From Nocardia speluncae NBRC 108251 (GTDB lineage Bacteria; Actinomycetota; Actinomycetes; Mycobacteriales; Mycobacteriaceae): a DNA stretch of 64,000 nt. The DNA is taken from the NCBI RefSeq assembly GCF_001613245.1, contig NZ_BDBZ01000037.1, positions 62,001 through 126,000 on the forward strand, read 5' to 3'. Shown piece after piece: positions 1-8,230 of the stretch. The first letter of the stretch is position 1, and each line of letters starts with the position of its first letter. The notes under the pieces were generated by a model, which did not search any database, was not told the origin of the DNA, and saw only the letters and a list, made by a program, of their open reading frames with translations. The translations under genes were made by a program, and so were the position numbers.

Positions 1-184
1 TACGCGCCAGCGGTAGCAGCAATTCCAGACTGGCCCGGCGTTGCCCGCTCTCCAGCCGGGACAACGTGCTCTCGGAGACTCCGGTCTTTTCCGCCAGGTC
101 GGCGAGGGTGATTCCGCGGTCACGGCGCAGCGCGCGTAACCGCGGGCCCACCACATCGAGCACTTCTTCCGTTTCTCGGTCCAT
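1..184 (-). CDS. XRE-family HTH regulator, 3' part cut by window edge
   Basis: The minus strand from an ATG at 184 encodes a protein starting MDRETEEVLDVVGPRLRALR, followed by a typical lambda-repressor-like helix-turn-helix (RGITLADLAEKTG, then VSESTLSRLESGQ). The frame stays open to base 1, so only about 61 N-terminal residues are visible and any C-terminal cupin or sensor domain lies outside the window. It is divergent from the hydrolase lipoprotein at 301 and may regulate it. This is the common arrangement for such small DNA-binding repressors, but here it is inferred from position only. An imperfect dyad, CCCTGTTACCAGGG at 252-265, lies between the two genes. Confidence 0.8.
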   Translation of the reverse strand, partial: MDRETEEVLDVVGPRLRALRRDRGITLADLAEKTGVSESTLSRLESGQRRASLELLLPLAR

Positions 185-300
185 CCGGGCATCTTGCCGG
201 AACCGCAAGACTTCGTGCCAGGTGGCGGCACGGTCGGTGAGACTGAACCGGCCCTGTTACCAGGGACTTCGATGGCTTCACCTCCACAGAACGGATCGCG

Positions 301-1320
301 ATGACCACCGCAACCAGGCCACCGGCGCGTCGAGCTCTGCGCACGGCGGCGGCCGCCACGCTCGCCTGCCTGCTCACGCTCTGTGCCGCGGCATGCGGCC
401 CGCCGAACGCCGCCGAGATTCCCCCGTACGCCGCGGCCACCCACGAAGACCCCGACTTCGAAGGCGCCTTCCGCCACGAATTCGCCGATATCGACGGCGT
501 CCGCATGCACTACGTGACCGGCGGCACCGGTACACCGGTGGTACTGATCCACGGTTGGCCGCAGACCTGGTACGGCTGGTGGCCGATCATGCCCGAACTC
601 GCCGAACACCACACCGTCTACGCTGTCGACCTTCCCGGGCTGGGTGACAGCACCGGATCGCCGAGCGGCTATGACAAAGCCACTCTCGCCCGCTACATCC
701 ACACCTTGATCGCCGAGCGGCTCGGGGTGCGCAACGCGCGCGTCGTGGGACACGATTTCGGTGCCGCGGTGGCGTTCCAGTACGCCGCCCAGTTCCCGGA
801 CGACACTGCACGACTCGGCTACTTCGATCTCCCGCTACCCGGCCCCGCGATCGATGCCGGCACCTACCGGACAATGAGCTGGCATATCGCCTTCCATTCC
901 CAGCGGTGGGTTCCCGAGGCAGTGGTGGGCGACGACGTCCGGGAATACCTTGCCCTGTTCTACCCCCAGGTCGCCTTCGGCGGAACAGCTTTCGGCGGTA
1001 GATCGGCCCGATCACCGTTCACCGATGCCGAGATCGACGAGTATGCCCGGACATACGCCCGCCCCGAAGCACTGACCGGCGGCTTCGAGCTGTACCGCAG
1101 CCTCGACGTGGATGTCCGCGCTACCGTCGAGGCGGCACCTGTCCGGGTCCCGACTCTGCTGCTGACCGCCCACGGGCAGCTCGAACCGGTTCGCGCCACC
1201 GTGGCCCCGCGGATAGCCGAAATCGTCCGGGCAGTGGACGTACCGAACGCCGGGCACTGGCTCATCGAGGAGAACCCCCGGTTCGTCACGACGGAACTAC
1301 TGCGTTTCCTCGACGGCTGA
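301..1320 (+). CDS. alpha/beta hydrolase, epoxide-hydrolase-like, predicted lipoprotein
   Basis: A 339-aa protein with an N-terminal signal segment (basic start, hydrophobic residues about 16-31) ending in a weak lipobox with Cys32, so it is probably exported and lipid-anchored. The hydrolase core follows: oxyanion motif HGWPQTW near residue 84, nucleophile elbow VVGHDFGAA with Asp152, and a C-terminal NAGHW supplying the catalytic His. An Asp nucleophile with HGWP is the pattern of soluble epoxide hydrolases and haloalkane dehalogenases. The substrate cannot be read from sequence. It is divergent from the XRE regulator, and a strong hairpin follows the stop. The start is the ATG at 301; no strong ribosome-binding site is visible. 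Confidence 0.85.
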   Translation: MTTATRPPARRALRTAAAATLACLLTLCAAACGPPNAAEIPPYAAATHEDPDFEGAFRHEFADIDGVRMHYVTGGTGTPVVLIHGWPQTWYGWWPIMPELAEHHTVYAVDLPGLGDSTGSPSGYDKATLARYIHTLIAERLGVRNARVVGHDFGAAVAFQYAAQFPDDTARLGYFDLPLPGPAIDAGTYRTMSWHIAFHSQRWVPEAVVGDDVREYLALFYPQVAFGGTAFGGRSARSPFTDAEIDEYARTYARPEALTGGFELYRSLDVDVRATVEAAPVRVPTLLLTAHGQLEPVRATVAPRIAEIVRAVDVPNAGHWLIEENPRFVTTELLRFLDG

Positions 1321-1350
1321 ACGCCCGGCGGTGCGGTCCGACGGACGCGC

Positions 1351-1385
1351 TCGGCCCCGGCAACCCGAACCGTTGCGGGGGCCGA
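1351..1385. terminator. hairpin between convergent genes
   Basis: Two 14-nt arms at 1351-1364 and 1372-1385 pair with one mismatch around a 7-nt loop (CCGAACC). The hairpin lies 30 bp after the hydrolase stop and upstream of the end of the convergent reductase gene, so a bidirectional terminator is likely. There is no U-tract, which is usual in high-GC actinobacteria. Confidence 0.6.
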
Positions 1386-1547
1386 TAGTGCACCCAGAAC
1401 AGTGGAAGTCCGAGCGGCCGCGAACTCGTGCCTGTTCCGCCTCACCGGCACGCACCCACCGGGCGATCTCTCAGCACAGCTGTTTCTATAGCTTGCTCCG
1501 TGCTCACAACCTCGGTGGCAGGGTCCGGACCGGCGGATGGGGCGATG

Positions 1548-2153
1548 TCACGCAGGGACGCCGAGCGGCGGGTGCTCGAGCACGCGAGGCTTGTACTCGA
1601 CCAGCTGGATACGGCCGTCGAAGGTTCGGTGATCGACCATCTCGAGGGCGACGTCCGGATAGCCGTCGTAGATACGTTCTGCGCCCGTGGCCCCGGTGAT
1701 CACCGGGAACATCACGACCCGGAAGCGGTCGACGAGTCCGGCTCGCAGCAGGGACCGGCACAGGCTGAGGCTGCCGATCGTGCTGAGGAGCCCCACCCCA
1801 CTCGACTTCATGGCGCGAACCGCCTCGACGGCGTCTTCGCGGACCAGCGTGCAGTTGGCCCACGTCAGTGGCGCCTCGAGTGAGGAGGAGAACACCACCT
1901 TGGACGCCCGCGTGAGCTCATCGACGGACGCCTCTTCTTCGGGCCTGAACTCGTCCTGGCCGTCCGGGACCTCACCGGCGGCGAAGCCCGACATCAGGCG
2001 GTAGGTGTTCGCACCCATCAGCTGGGTGGACTCGGGCTGCTCGCCGAGCCACGCGAGGTACTCCGGGCCCTCGAGGCCCCAGAAACCGGACCACCCCTCT
2101 CCTGATGCGTAGCCGTCCAGAGAGGTGATGAAGTCGACGAGAAGCTCCGACAT
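1548..2153 (-). CDS. dihydrofolate reductase family protein (RibD C-terminal fold)
   Basis: A 201-aa protein starting MSELLVDFITSLDGYASG, the characteristic first strand and 'S.DGY' of the RibD C-terminal/DHFR-like reductases. Further family marks are LMGANTYRLM, the KVVFSSSLEAPL segment and GLLSTIGSLSLCRSLLRAGL, followed by the L.DRFRVVMFPVITG stretch. These proteins are NAD(P)H-dependent reductases of mostly unknown substrate. The ATG at 2153 was chosen because it starts exactly at the family N-terminus, although the frame is open further upstream. It is the third gene of a minus-strand run with a second RibD-like reductase and an amidase. Confidence 0.85.
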   Translation of the reverse strand: MSELLVDFITSLDGYASGEGWSGFWGLEGPEYLAWLGEQPESTQLMGANTYRLMSGFAAGEVPDGQDEFRPEEEASVDELTRASKVVFSSSLEAPLTWANCTLVREDAVEAVRAMKSSGVGLLSTIGSLSLCRSLLRAGLVDRFRVVMFPVITGATGAERIYDGYPDVALEMVDHRTFDGRIQLVEYKPRVLEHPPLGVPA

Positions 2154-2300
2154 AACGGGTGTCCTTTCCAACGGTGTCTCGAGCTTTGACCGGCCGGGAG
2201 CCACAAAATCATCGGCCGCGCCGTCGGGTAACGAGATACTCATCGCCTCCCCGAGTACCACCACGAACTGCCATCGGTGCGCAATGCGCGGCCGGCCGTG

Positions 2301-2867
2301 TCAGTCGCGTTTCGCCTCGTAGCGCAGCAGGACCGTGCCACACGGGAAGGTGCGGTTCTCCAGCAGTCGCAGCGATATCCATGACGGCAGTGCCGGGAAG
2401 AACGGGGTGCCGCCACCCACAGCGGTGGGCGCGACCACGAGCCGGTACTCGTCCACCAGACCGGCCGCCACGATCGGCGCGGCCAGTGTCGCCCCGGCCA
2501 CCTCCAGCCTGCCGTCGGTTTCGGCTTTCAGCTTCCGCACCACCTCGACCGGGTCGCCACGTTCCAGGCGGGAGTTCCAGTCGACCGACTCCAGGGTGCG
2601 CGAGAACACGACCTTGGGCATATCGCGCCAGACACGGGCGTAGTCGATGATCATCGGGGTGGCGTCCGGGGCCTTGTCAGCGGTCGGCCAGTACGCGGAC
2701 ATCAGTTCGTAGAGCCGACGCCCGTAGAACGACAGGGCGGTCTCCCGCTCGAAGTCGTTCCAGTACTGGTGCAGTTCTTCGCTCGGATCCGACCAGTCGA
2801 TGTTGCCTTGCGCATCAGCGATATACCCGTCCACCGACACGTTGAAGCCATAAATGAGTCTACCCAT
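2301..2867 (-). CDS. dihydrofolate reductase family protein (RibD C-terminal fold), second copy
   Basis: A 188-aa protein beginning MGRLIYGFNVSVDGYIADAQ, a clear RibD C-terminal/DHFR-like start. It continues with a FYGRRLYELMSAYW segment, PKVVFSRTLESVDW, a GATLAAPIVAAGLVDEYRLVVAP core and a TFPCGTVLLRYE end. The ATG at 2867 overlaps the last 8 bases of the upstream amidase gene (stop at 2860-2862), so translational coupling is likely. It is distantly related to the next reductase downstream; the two are not near-identical copies. The substrate is unknown. A redox role is inferred from the fold only. Confidence 0.85.
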   Translation of the reverse strand: MGRLIYGFNVSVDGYIADAQGNIDWSDPSEELHQYWNDFERETALSFYGRRLYELMSAYWPTADKAPDATPMIIDYARVWRDMPKVVFSRTLESVDWNSRLERGDPVEVVRKLKAETDGRLEVAGATLAAPIVAAGLVDEYRLVVAPTAVGGGTPFFPALPSWISLRLLENRTFPCGTVLLRYEAKRD

Positions 2868-3888
2868 GGAGATCAGACTGCCCCACTCCGAGCTGTTCCA
2901 GTGCCTGAAACGACAAGAACACCAGAGGACCGGCGTCCGCGAACTGGCTGCCGACATTTCCGGTGATACCGTCCTCGAGTGAAAGCTTCCCGATCAGGTC
3001 CAATTTGAGTTGCGGGGAGCCCTCGCCGAAATCGAGATCCGCCAGATCGGCCCACACGATATTGGGCCGCGTAGTGGATTCGAATACGTAACGTTTGTTC
3101 GTCAGGTCCAGAACCACCTGCCAAATCGTCTGTGACGCATCCGGTTTTCCGGGGTCCGGGATGCGGAACGGCTGCGCCACATTGCGGATGATGCTGAACA
3201 TGCTCGCGATGGCTTCCAGTTGGCTGTCCGGCCTGGGCAATCGCGTCGCGTAATAGGCCGCCCGGGCGAAGCGGTGCTCGGCCATCGTATCGCCGGGTAG
3301 CGGATCTCCTCCCCCGAGACCTTCCCAGCGCGTGAGCAGTTCGATTTGCCGGTCATAGGTGGGAGAGTTCGTCATCACTCGATGGTCTCGACTGTGGTAA
3401 ACGTTCGGATGACCATCGATGTACTCGATTATCGCCGAGTCACCGTTCGCGTCGTCGAGAGCGAGATGGATTGCGGGCGGTGTCCCGCCTGTCGGGTCCG
3501 GCATCTGGATTACCTGGACGTTTGTCTTCTCGATCCAGTCCACGGCCGCTGCGACGGTAGCGAAATTGTCCAGGAAATATTGCAACCAGATGGCCTGACT
3601 CAACGCAGGGCGTGATTTGTCGAGTTCACCATAGGTCGATTCGGCGAGCCACAGCACATGTCCGCCCAGCCCTGCCTCGTTGAGGCCGTCCACCGAGATC
3701 ATATCGAATGCGGTGGCGATAATACTTCCGTAACGAGAAGTCCACGTCAGCTCACCTTCGACTCCGTCGTCACGGGTGATCCCACGGGGTTGCTTCCACA
3801 GGTTGGTCATCAGGTCCTTGTGGAAGTCCATATTCCGCCCTACCAGAACGGAACCGTTTGCGTCGGGCCAAATTACGCGAGTGCACAT
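2860..3888 (-). CDS. linear amide C-N hydrolase (choloylglycine hydrolase / penicillin V acylase family)
   Basis: A 342-aa Ntn-hydrolase. The ATG at 3888 is followed directly by Cys (MCTRVIWPDANGSVLVGRN), which after Met removal becomes the N-terminal nucleophile of this family. This fixes the start, although the frame is open to 3924. Other family marks are GRNMDFH, the TSRYGSI turn, GLNEAGL and an MTNSPTYDRQ segment. Members cleave linear amides such as bile-salt conjugates, penicillin V or acyl-homoserine lactones, and the substrate here is open. No signal peptide is visible from this start. It heads a minus-strand run with two reductase-fold genes. Confidence 0.88.
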   Translation of the reverse strand: MCTRVIWPDANGSVLVGRNMDFHKDLMTNLWKQPRGITRDDGVEGELTWTSRYGSIIATAFDMISVDGLNEAGLGGHVLWLAESTYGELDKSRPALSQAIWLQYFLDNFATVAAAVDWIEKTNVQVIQMPDPTGGTPPAIHLALDDANGDSAIIEYIDGHPNVYHSRDHRVMTNSPTYDRQIELLTRWEGLGGGDPLPGDTMAEHRFARAAYYATRLPRPDSQLEAIASMFSIIRNVAQPFRIPDPGKPDASQTIWQVVLDLTNKRYVFESTTRPNIVWADLADLDFGEGSPQLKLDLIGKLSLEDGITGNVGSQFADAGPLVFLSFQALEQLGVGQSDLHG

Positions 3889-4003
3889 AAGCCGCCTGGA
3901 CCTTTCACAATCGCAGATGATCAAGCCTACGAACCGGGAAATTCGGTCACCTTCTCAGCTACTCCGCAATGATCACTCTACCGCGAATAGAACCGTCGGA
4001 TGA

Positions 4004-5164
4004 TTATCTACCAGGCCCGCCACAGGGGTGAACGAATTCACCGTCCGGGCCGGGCAGCAGACGGCGGATCTCCTGGTCCGGATACGGGGTGCTCCGGCTC
4101 GTTTGCTGGAACGCACGTATGAACGCCGACATCGCCGCGGCGGTAGGCGCGTGCCGGGTGAGGACCGCGGCGACCTCCTCGGTAATGCCCTGCGGCGACC
4201 TGCCCTCGGCCAAGACCCGCACCATCGTGGCACGGTCCTCCTGTCGAAGCCCGAACAGGCCAGTGACCAGCCAGTTCACCAGGTAGGCAGCGATGTAGCC
4301 GCGGTCGTAGCTCTGGTTCCGGTCGAAGAACACCGCCTCCTCCGGCGAGAGGTCGAAACCGGAACAGAGCGCGAGACCGTAATCGCCGAAGTAGAGGCGG
4401 TTGCCGTCGGTCAGGATGTTCCCGAAGTGCGCGTCCAGGTGTAGCAGCCCACGGCTGTTCATGAACGCGACGCCGGCGGCCAATTCCTGCTCCACCATGC
4501 GGCAGGCCCGGTCGGTGGCCACGCCGCCCGCCTCGATCCGGTCGTTCAGCCACTCGTGCAGGTTCTGCGGGATGTACTCCAGGAACAGCGCGACGCTCGC
4601 CGACGAGTCCCGGAGGGCCTCGATCCGGTGGCGCACCTGCGGTCGGCCGTCCCAGTAGGCGACAGCGCTGTCGATATCGGCGAGCTCCTGCGGCAGCGGC
4701 GTCGTATCCGGCAACACTCGCCAGTGGTACATCAGTGGGAAACCGTCGTATTCGGCGGCGAGCACCCAGTTCGTGGTCATGGTGTGTACGGCGAGCTCGC
4801 GCCAGGCCCCGAAACCCGGCGCGCCGATGAGACCGACGCCGTACTGGCAGAAGAGCGGCAGGTCGAACAGGTTCGCCGTGGACCGGATGTGCTGCGGCTG
4901 CCGTTCCAGGTCGGTGAGAGGTGCCCGCTTCACGAAAACCGGGATTCCGGCGACTTCCAGCAGCGCCGACTTCCCGCCGATACCGGCGCCGATCGGCGTG
5001 GCCGAATCAACGAGCTCACGCAGCGCGTGATCGCTGTGCAGGGTCAGGGCTGTGGAGACGGCGCTGTGGGAGTGCAGGCGCGCCGGGCGCGACATGTCGC
5101 GGGTCGTCTTCGCTTCAGGTGAGCGGGACGCCATTGCGTCGGGGAAGTTCGCTGCGGCCTCCAT
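4004..5164 (-). CDS. protein-kinase-fold protein
   Basis: A 386-aa protein with a kinase-like layout: a glycine-rich GAGIGGKSALLEV, a lysine in the VFVKRAP strand, the catalytic loop LLHLDAHFGNIL (HxDxxxxN) and a DFG-equivalent written FGDYGLAL. The C-terminal half carries helices rather than any recognisable sensor domain, and no membrane segment is seen. The altered DFG (GDYG) resembles the atypical kinases of Streptomyces and Nocardia rather than Pkn-type kinases. Its substrate could be a small molecule or a protein. The start is uncertain; ATGs at 5164 and 5134 are both possible. Confidence 0.75.
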   Translation of the reverse strand: MEAAANFPDAMASRSPEAKTTRDMSRPARLHSHSAVSTALTLHSDHALRELVDSATPIGAGIGGKSALLEVAGIPVFVKRAPLTDLERQPQHIRSTANLFDLPLFCQYGVGLIGAPGFGAWRELAVHTMTTNWVLAAEYDGFPLMYHWRVLPDTTPLPQELADIDSAVAYWDGRPQVRHRIEALRDSSASVALFLEYIPQNLHEWLNDRIEAGGVATDRACRMVEQELAAGVAFMNSRGLLHLDAHFGNILTDGNRLYFGDYGLALCSGFDLSPEEAVFFDRNQSYDRGYIAAYLVNWLVTGLFGLRQEDRATMVRVLAEGRSPQGITEEVAAVLTRHAPTAAAMSAFIRAFQQTSRSTPYPDQEIRRLLPGPDGEFVHPCGGPGR

Positions 5165-5519
5165 GTGGGCGCCGACCTCGATTCAGACGTGGCCACGCGG
5201 TCGCACCGGCGACCTCCGGAGCAGGCGGAAGATCGGTCCGGAGGTCGCACCTGACGGCTTGTCCCCTGGAACCGCACTCCAGGTTACGACCGCACGGACT
5301 CGATCCGGACGTGCGCATGGCCGCCACCGGCCACAGCCCCCCGACGACACCGTCATCGGGGTCTACTCGGTGACCAACCCCGCCAAGCCGACCCGGGTGA
5401 ACGATCCGAATCCGACACGCTGACCGCGGAACCGAGCAGCCCGGCCCGGCGCCGACCACAGGTACCGTTGCCGGGCCGGCTGTGCGAATCCATGCGCACG
5501 AGCTGATTCTCCCCGTGTG
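5165..5519. other. 355-bp stretch without a recognised gene
   Basis: This lies between two minus-strand kinase-fold genes. The only structure seen is a hairpin at 5442-5478 with 9-bp arms (CGGCCCGGC / GCCGGGCCG) and a 19-nt loop. It sits about 40 bp after the stop of the phosphotransferase gene (5520) and is a candidate terminator for it. The remainder should hold the promoter of the 5164 gene. Short open frames here have no family features and were not called. Confidence 0.5.
5442..5478 (-). terminator. candidate terminator after the phosphotransferase gene
   Basis: Perfect 9-bp arms at 5442-5450 and 5470-5478, very GC-rich, located downstream of the minus-strand gene that ends at 5520. The loop is long (19 nt), so the call is moderate. 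Confidence 0.45.
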
Positions 5520-6416
5520 TCACGTGCCCTTCAGAACGCTCTCGAGTGCCGCCCGGCCTATCGGCCCCCAGTGCGGCTTACCGCCCGGGAGACCCCGATC
5601 TCCGTTCTGCCCCATCAGCATCAGAAACAGGCACTTCATAGCCGCCAGCCCCCGAGCCCGCCGGATAGCCGCCTCGTCCGCCTGCGCATACACCTCGAAG
5701 AACCGTGCGGCCATACCCGCAGGCAGCAGCACCCAGGCCGCAGCCAGGTCCCACGCCGGGTCGCCGGCGAACAGGTCACCGAAATCGACGATGCCCGAAA
5801 GGGTCCCGTCCGAGACCACGACGTTCGCGGGATGGAGATCGCCGTGCACCCACACCGGCGAGCCCTCCCACGCACCGGCCGCGACAGCGTCGTCCCAGAC
5901 CGCCCGGACGTCGGCAGCGAGGTCGGCAGGAGCAACGGCTTGTAAGAAGGCCTCGAAACCGTCCGTGCAGTCCCTGGGATGGGCGCCACGGTCGGCAGCG
6001 ATCGGTGCCTCGGCGGGTGCCACGACATGGAGCGCCCGGAGGAAGCCCGCAAGCGTATCGGCCGCATGCACGCCGCGGCTGATCGTGGCGTGATCGAGCG
6101 GCTCACCGGGAACCCACGTCATCACGGTCCAGTGCTTCGGAAAACGTTCGGACGGTTCACCGAATCGCACCGGGGTCGGCACCGGCAGCGGCAGTCGCGG
6201 GGCCAGCACCGGTAGCCACCGCCGCTCCTTCAACTGCAGATCCGGAGTGGGATCCATCCGCTGCACACGGACAGACAACTCGTCACCGAGACGCCACATC
6301 TGATTGCCCCAGCCACCCGCCACCTCGCGGACCGCCAGGCCCGCGAGGTCGGGATGTTGCTCCCGCAGCAGCTCGCAGACCAGGTCTGCGGTGATCTCCA
6401 GCTCGGTACCGGTCAT
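5520..6416 (-). CDS. aminoglycoside phosphotransferase family protein
   Basis: A 298-aa APH-fold phosphotransferase. It has the Brenner-type catalytic loop VWVHGDLHPANVVV (Asp in HGDLHPAN), the metal-binding GIVDFGDLFAGDPAWDLA, and an N-terminal GGWGNQMWRLGDELSVRVQR that supplies the nucleotide lysine/arginine region. The family phosphorylates hydroxyl groups of aminoglycosides, macrolides, homoserine or other small molecules using ATP or GTP. Genomic copies in soil actinomycetes are often not drug-resistance enzymes, and nothing nearby identifies the substrate. Cytosolic, no signal peptide. Confidence 0.85.
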   Translation of the reverse strand: MTGTELEITADLVCELLREQHPDLAGLAVREVAGGWGNQMWRLGDELSVRVQRMDPTPDLQLKERRWLPVLAPRLPLPVPTPVRFGEPSERFPKHWTVMTWVPGEPLDHATISRGVHAADTLAGFLRALHVVAPAEAPIAADRGAHPRDCTDGFEAFLQAVAPADLAADVRAVWDDAVAAGAWEGSPVWVHGDLHPANVVVSDGTLSGIVDFGDLFAGDPAWDLAAAWVLLPAGMAARFFEVYAQADEAAIRRARGLAAMKCLFLMLMGQNGDRGLPGGKPHWGPIGRAALESVLKGT

Positions 6417-6546
6417 GCGAACTCACTGTACCGATACAGCATCCGGAGCGGAGGGCCTACGACCTGGCCCCAGGATTCAGCGAAAGCGATCGGGGACCGG
6501 CCGGCCGGATCATCGCGTGCAGCACCTGATCAGGTCCGCAGCTGGG

Positions 6547-6975
6547 TCAGATCCGGGTCATGGTCGAGGCGTATCCGCCCCCACCGGGGTAGACCCATTC
6601 GCCGGTGACGGTGGTTCCGGCGGCGTCGAAGGTGCCGCGGTAGTAGGCAGGGCTGCCTTTGGCGCCGGCCCATATGGTGAGTGTGTCACCGGCCAGTTCG
6701 TACACGTAGTCGAAGGTGTTGCCGACCGAGTCGTAATACCGCGAGGCAACGTCTGGGCCGGTCGGCTCGCCGAACGGGCGGAGGTTGCCGATCACTTCCA
6801 TGCCGGTGACGGGTTCACCGAACTGGGTGAGCTCGACGTGCTGGAGCAGGAAGAACCGGCCCGGCATCCATTCATAGCGCACCGTTCCTTCCGCGCCCCC
6901 GCCGACCTTCCAGGTGCCGACGAGGCGATTCAATGCCTGGAGTTCGGGGGTGGGCTGCTGCTGGGTCTCGGTCAT
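6547..6975 (-). CDS. DUF1579-like small beta-barrel protein
   Basis: A 142-aa protein with a good ribosome-binding site (AAGGAGG about 7 bp before the ATG at 6975). The pattern LNRLVGTWKVGG, then VRYEWMPGRFFLLQHVE and VTGEW, resembles proteins that fold as a small lipocalin-like or START-like barrel (DUF1579 and relatives), where the early GTW is conserved. No catalytic residue is evident. It is divergent from the DUF998 gene at 7137 with a 160-bp shared upstream region. Its function is unknown; binding of a small hydrophobic ligand is a guess from the fold. Confidence 0.7.
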   Translation of the reverse strand: MTETQQQPTPELQALNRLVGTWKVGGGAEGTVRYEWMPGRFFLLQHVELTQFGEPVTGMEVIGNLRPFGEPTGPDVASRYYDSVGNTFDYVYELAGDTLTIWAGAKGSPAYYRGTFDAAGTTVTGEWVYPGGGGYASTMTRI

Positions 6976-7136
6976 TTTCGTCCTCCTTGTGTGGGGTGTT
7001 CGCTGCTACCTCGGCGCCGGCACGCGGTCTTCGACACCAATCGATTGTGATCTGCGCCACCTATTTGTGGTGTCGAGATCCGTCCAGCGGTTCCGAGGTA
7101 TCAGCGACAACCCCATTCCTGAGGAAGGGAAATCCG

Positions 7137-7799
7137 ATGACCTTCACCGCCACTACCTCGCCCGCCTCCGCGACTGTCCGTGCCCGGAGCCGGGCATCCG
7201 AGGGCTTGTTGCTCGCGGGTGCTGCCGCCGGCCCGCTGTTCTTCGTCTCGGCGATCACCCAGATGATCACCCGCGACGGTTTCGATATCACCCGGCATCC
7301 GATCAGTCAGCTCGCGACCGGCGACCTCGGCTGGATCCAGATCGTCACCTTCATCACCGCGGGGGCGGGCGCGCTGGCCCTGGCCGCCGGAGTGGGCCGC
7401 ACGCTCACCGAAGGAACCGGGCGGCGGGCATTACCGATCCTGGTGGGCATTTTCGGAATCGGGATGGTCGCGGCCGGTGTGTTCACCATGGACCCGGAAA
7501 ACGGCTTCCCCGGCGGCACCCCCGACGAACCGATCACGCAGATGTCCTGGCACAGCATCGCGCATTCGGCCGCGGCCGCGGGGGCCTTCACCGCACTCGC
7601 GATCGCGGCCCTGGTGCTGTGCGTGCGGTGCGCTCGCAAGCGCAGGGCGCTGCCCGCCGTGGCGAGCGCCGTGGCCGGACTGATCCTGCTGGTGCCGATG
7701 TCACCGGAATACATGAGCATCCAGATCGCGATCAACGGCGCGGTCGCCTTCACCTGGACGACCGTGCTGGCTCTGTCCCGGCGACACCACGTCGCCTGA
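7137..7799 (+). CDS. DUF998 family membrane protein
   Basis: A 220-aa integral membrane protein with about six hydrophobic segments. Family marks are the FDITRHPISQLATGDLGWIQ loop after the first membrane span and a second conserved MSWHSIAHSAAA His pair. The ATG at 7137 has an AGGAAGGG ribosome-binding site 8-9 bp upstream. It is immediately upstream of a DGPF-domain gene and an ECF42 sigma factor, with a 59-bp gap to the DGPF gene. Co-transcription is therefore plausible and it may be a target or partner of that sigma factor. Confidence 0.8.
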   Translation: MTFTATTSPASATVRARSRASEGLLLAGAAAGPLFFVSAITQMITRDGFDITRHPISQLATGDLGWIQIVTFITAGAGALALAAGVGRTLTEGTGRRALPILVGIFGIGMVAAGVFTMDPENGFPGGTPDEPITQMSWHSIAHSAAAAGAFTALAIAALVLCVRCARKRRALPAVASAVAGLILLVPMSPEYMSIQIAINGAVAFTWTTVLALSRRHHVA

Positions 7800-7858
7800 G
7801 CGGAGAACACCAGCACACCGGCTACCGTGACGACAACCCCACCATCTCGGAGGATCCC

Positions 7859-8230
7859 GTGAAATACCTGCTTCTCGGCTACACCCCGACCACGGCATGG
7901 GACGCCGCGACCGCCGATTCCCCCTCGGAGGAGGCGCTGGCCGCGTTCGCCACCTACCAGCAGCTGGAAAAAGAACTGATCGACTCCGGTGAGCTGGTCA
8001 GCACCGAGGGGCTGGGCCACCCGGCCGTCAGCACCACCGTCCGTAAAACCGGCGACGGCGTCGTCGCCACCGACGGGCCGTTCGCCGAACTGAAAGAGGT
8101 CCTGGCCAGCTTCGCGGTGATCGACGTCGCCGGACACGAACGAGCCGTGCAGATCAGCGCCCGCATCGTCGAAGCGCTCGGCGAACCGATCGAGATCCGC
8201 CCGATCATGGGCGAGGACTTCACGGCGTGA
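7859..8230 (+). CDS. YCII-related DGPF-domain protein
   Basis: A 123-aa protein beginning at GTG 7859 after GGAGGA. It has the YciI-like ferredoxin fold start (VKYLLLGYTPTT) and the diagnostic DGPF motif in ATDGPFAELKEVLASF. Genes of this family are the standard genomic partner of ECF42 sigma factors, and here the stop overlaps the sigma-factor start by 4 bp (GTGA at 8227-8230), so the two are translationally coupled. The biochemical activity of DGPF proteins is not established. A role in the ECF42 response is inferred from this conserved linkage. Confidence 0.9.
   Translation: MKYLLLGYTPTTAWDAATADSPSEEALAAFATYQQLEKELIDSGELVSTEGLGHPAVSTTVRKTGDGVVATDGPFAELKEVLASFAVIDVAGHERAVQISARIVEALGEPIEIRPIMGEDFTA

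Noticed and set aside
5165..5519. Possible gene remnant ending in NPAKPTRVNDPNPTR (plus strand, stop near 5423)
   Set aside because: No start, ribosome-binding site or family similarity; better treated as intergenic.
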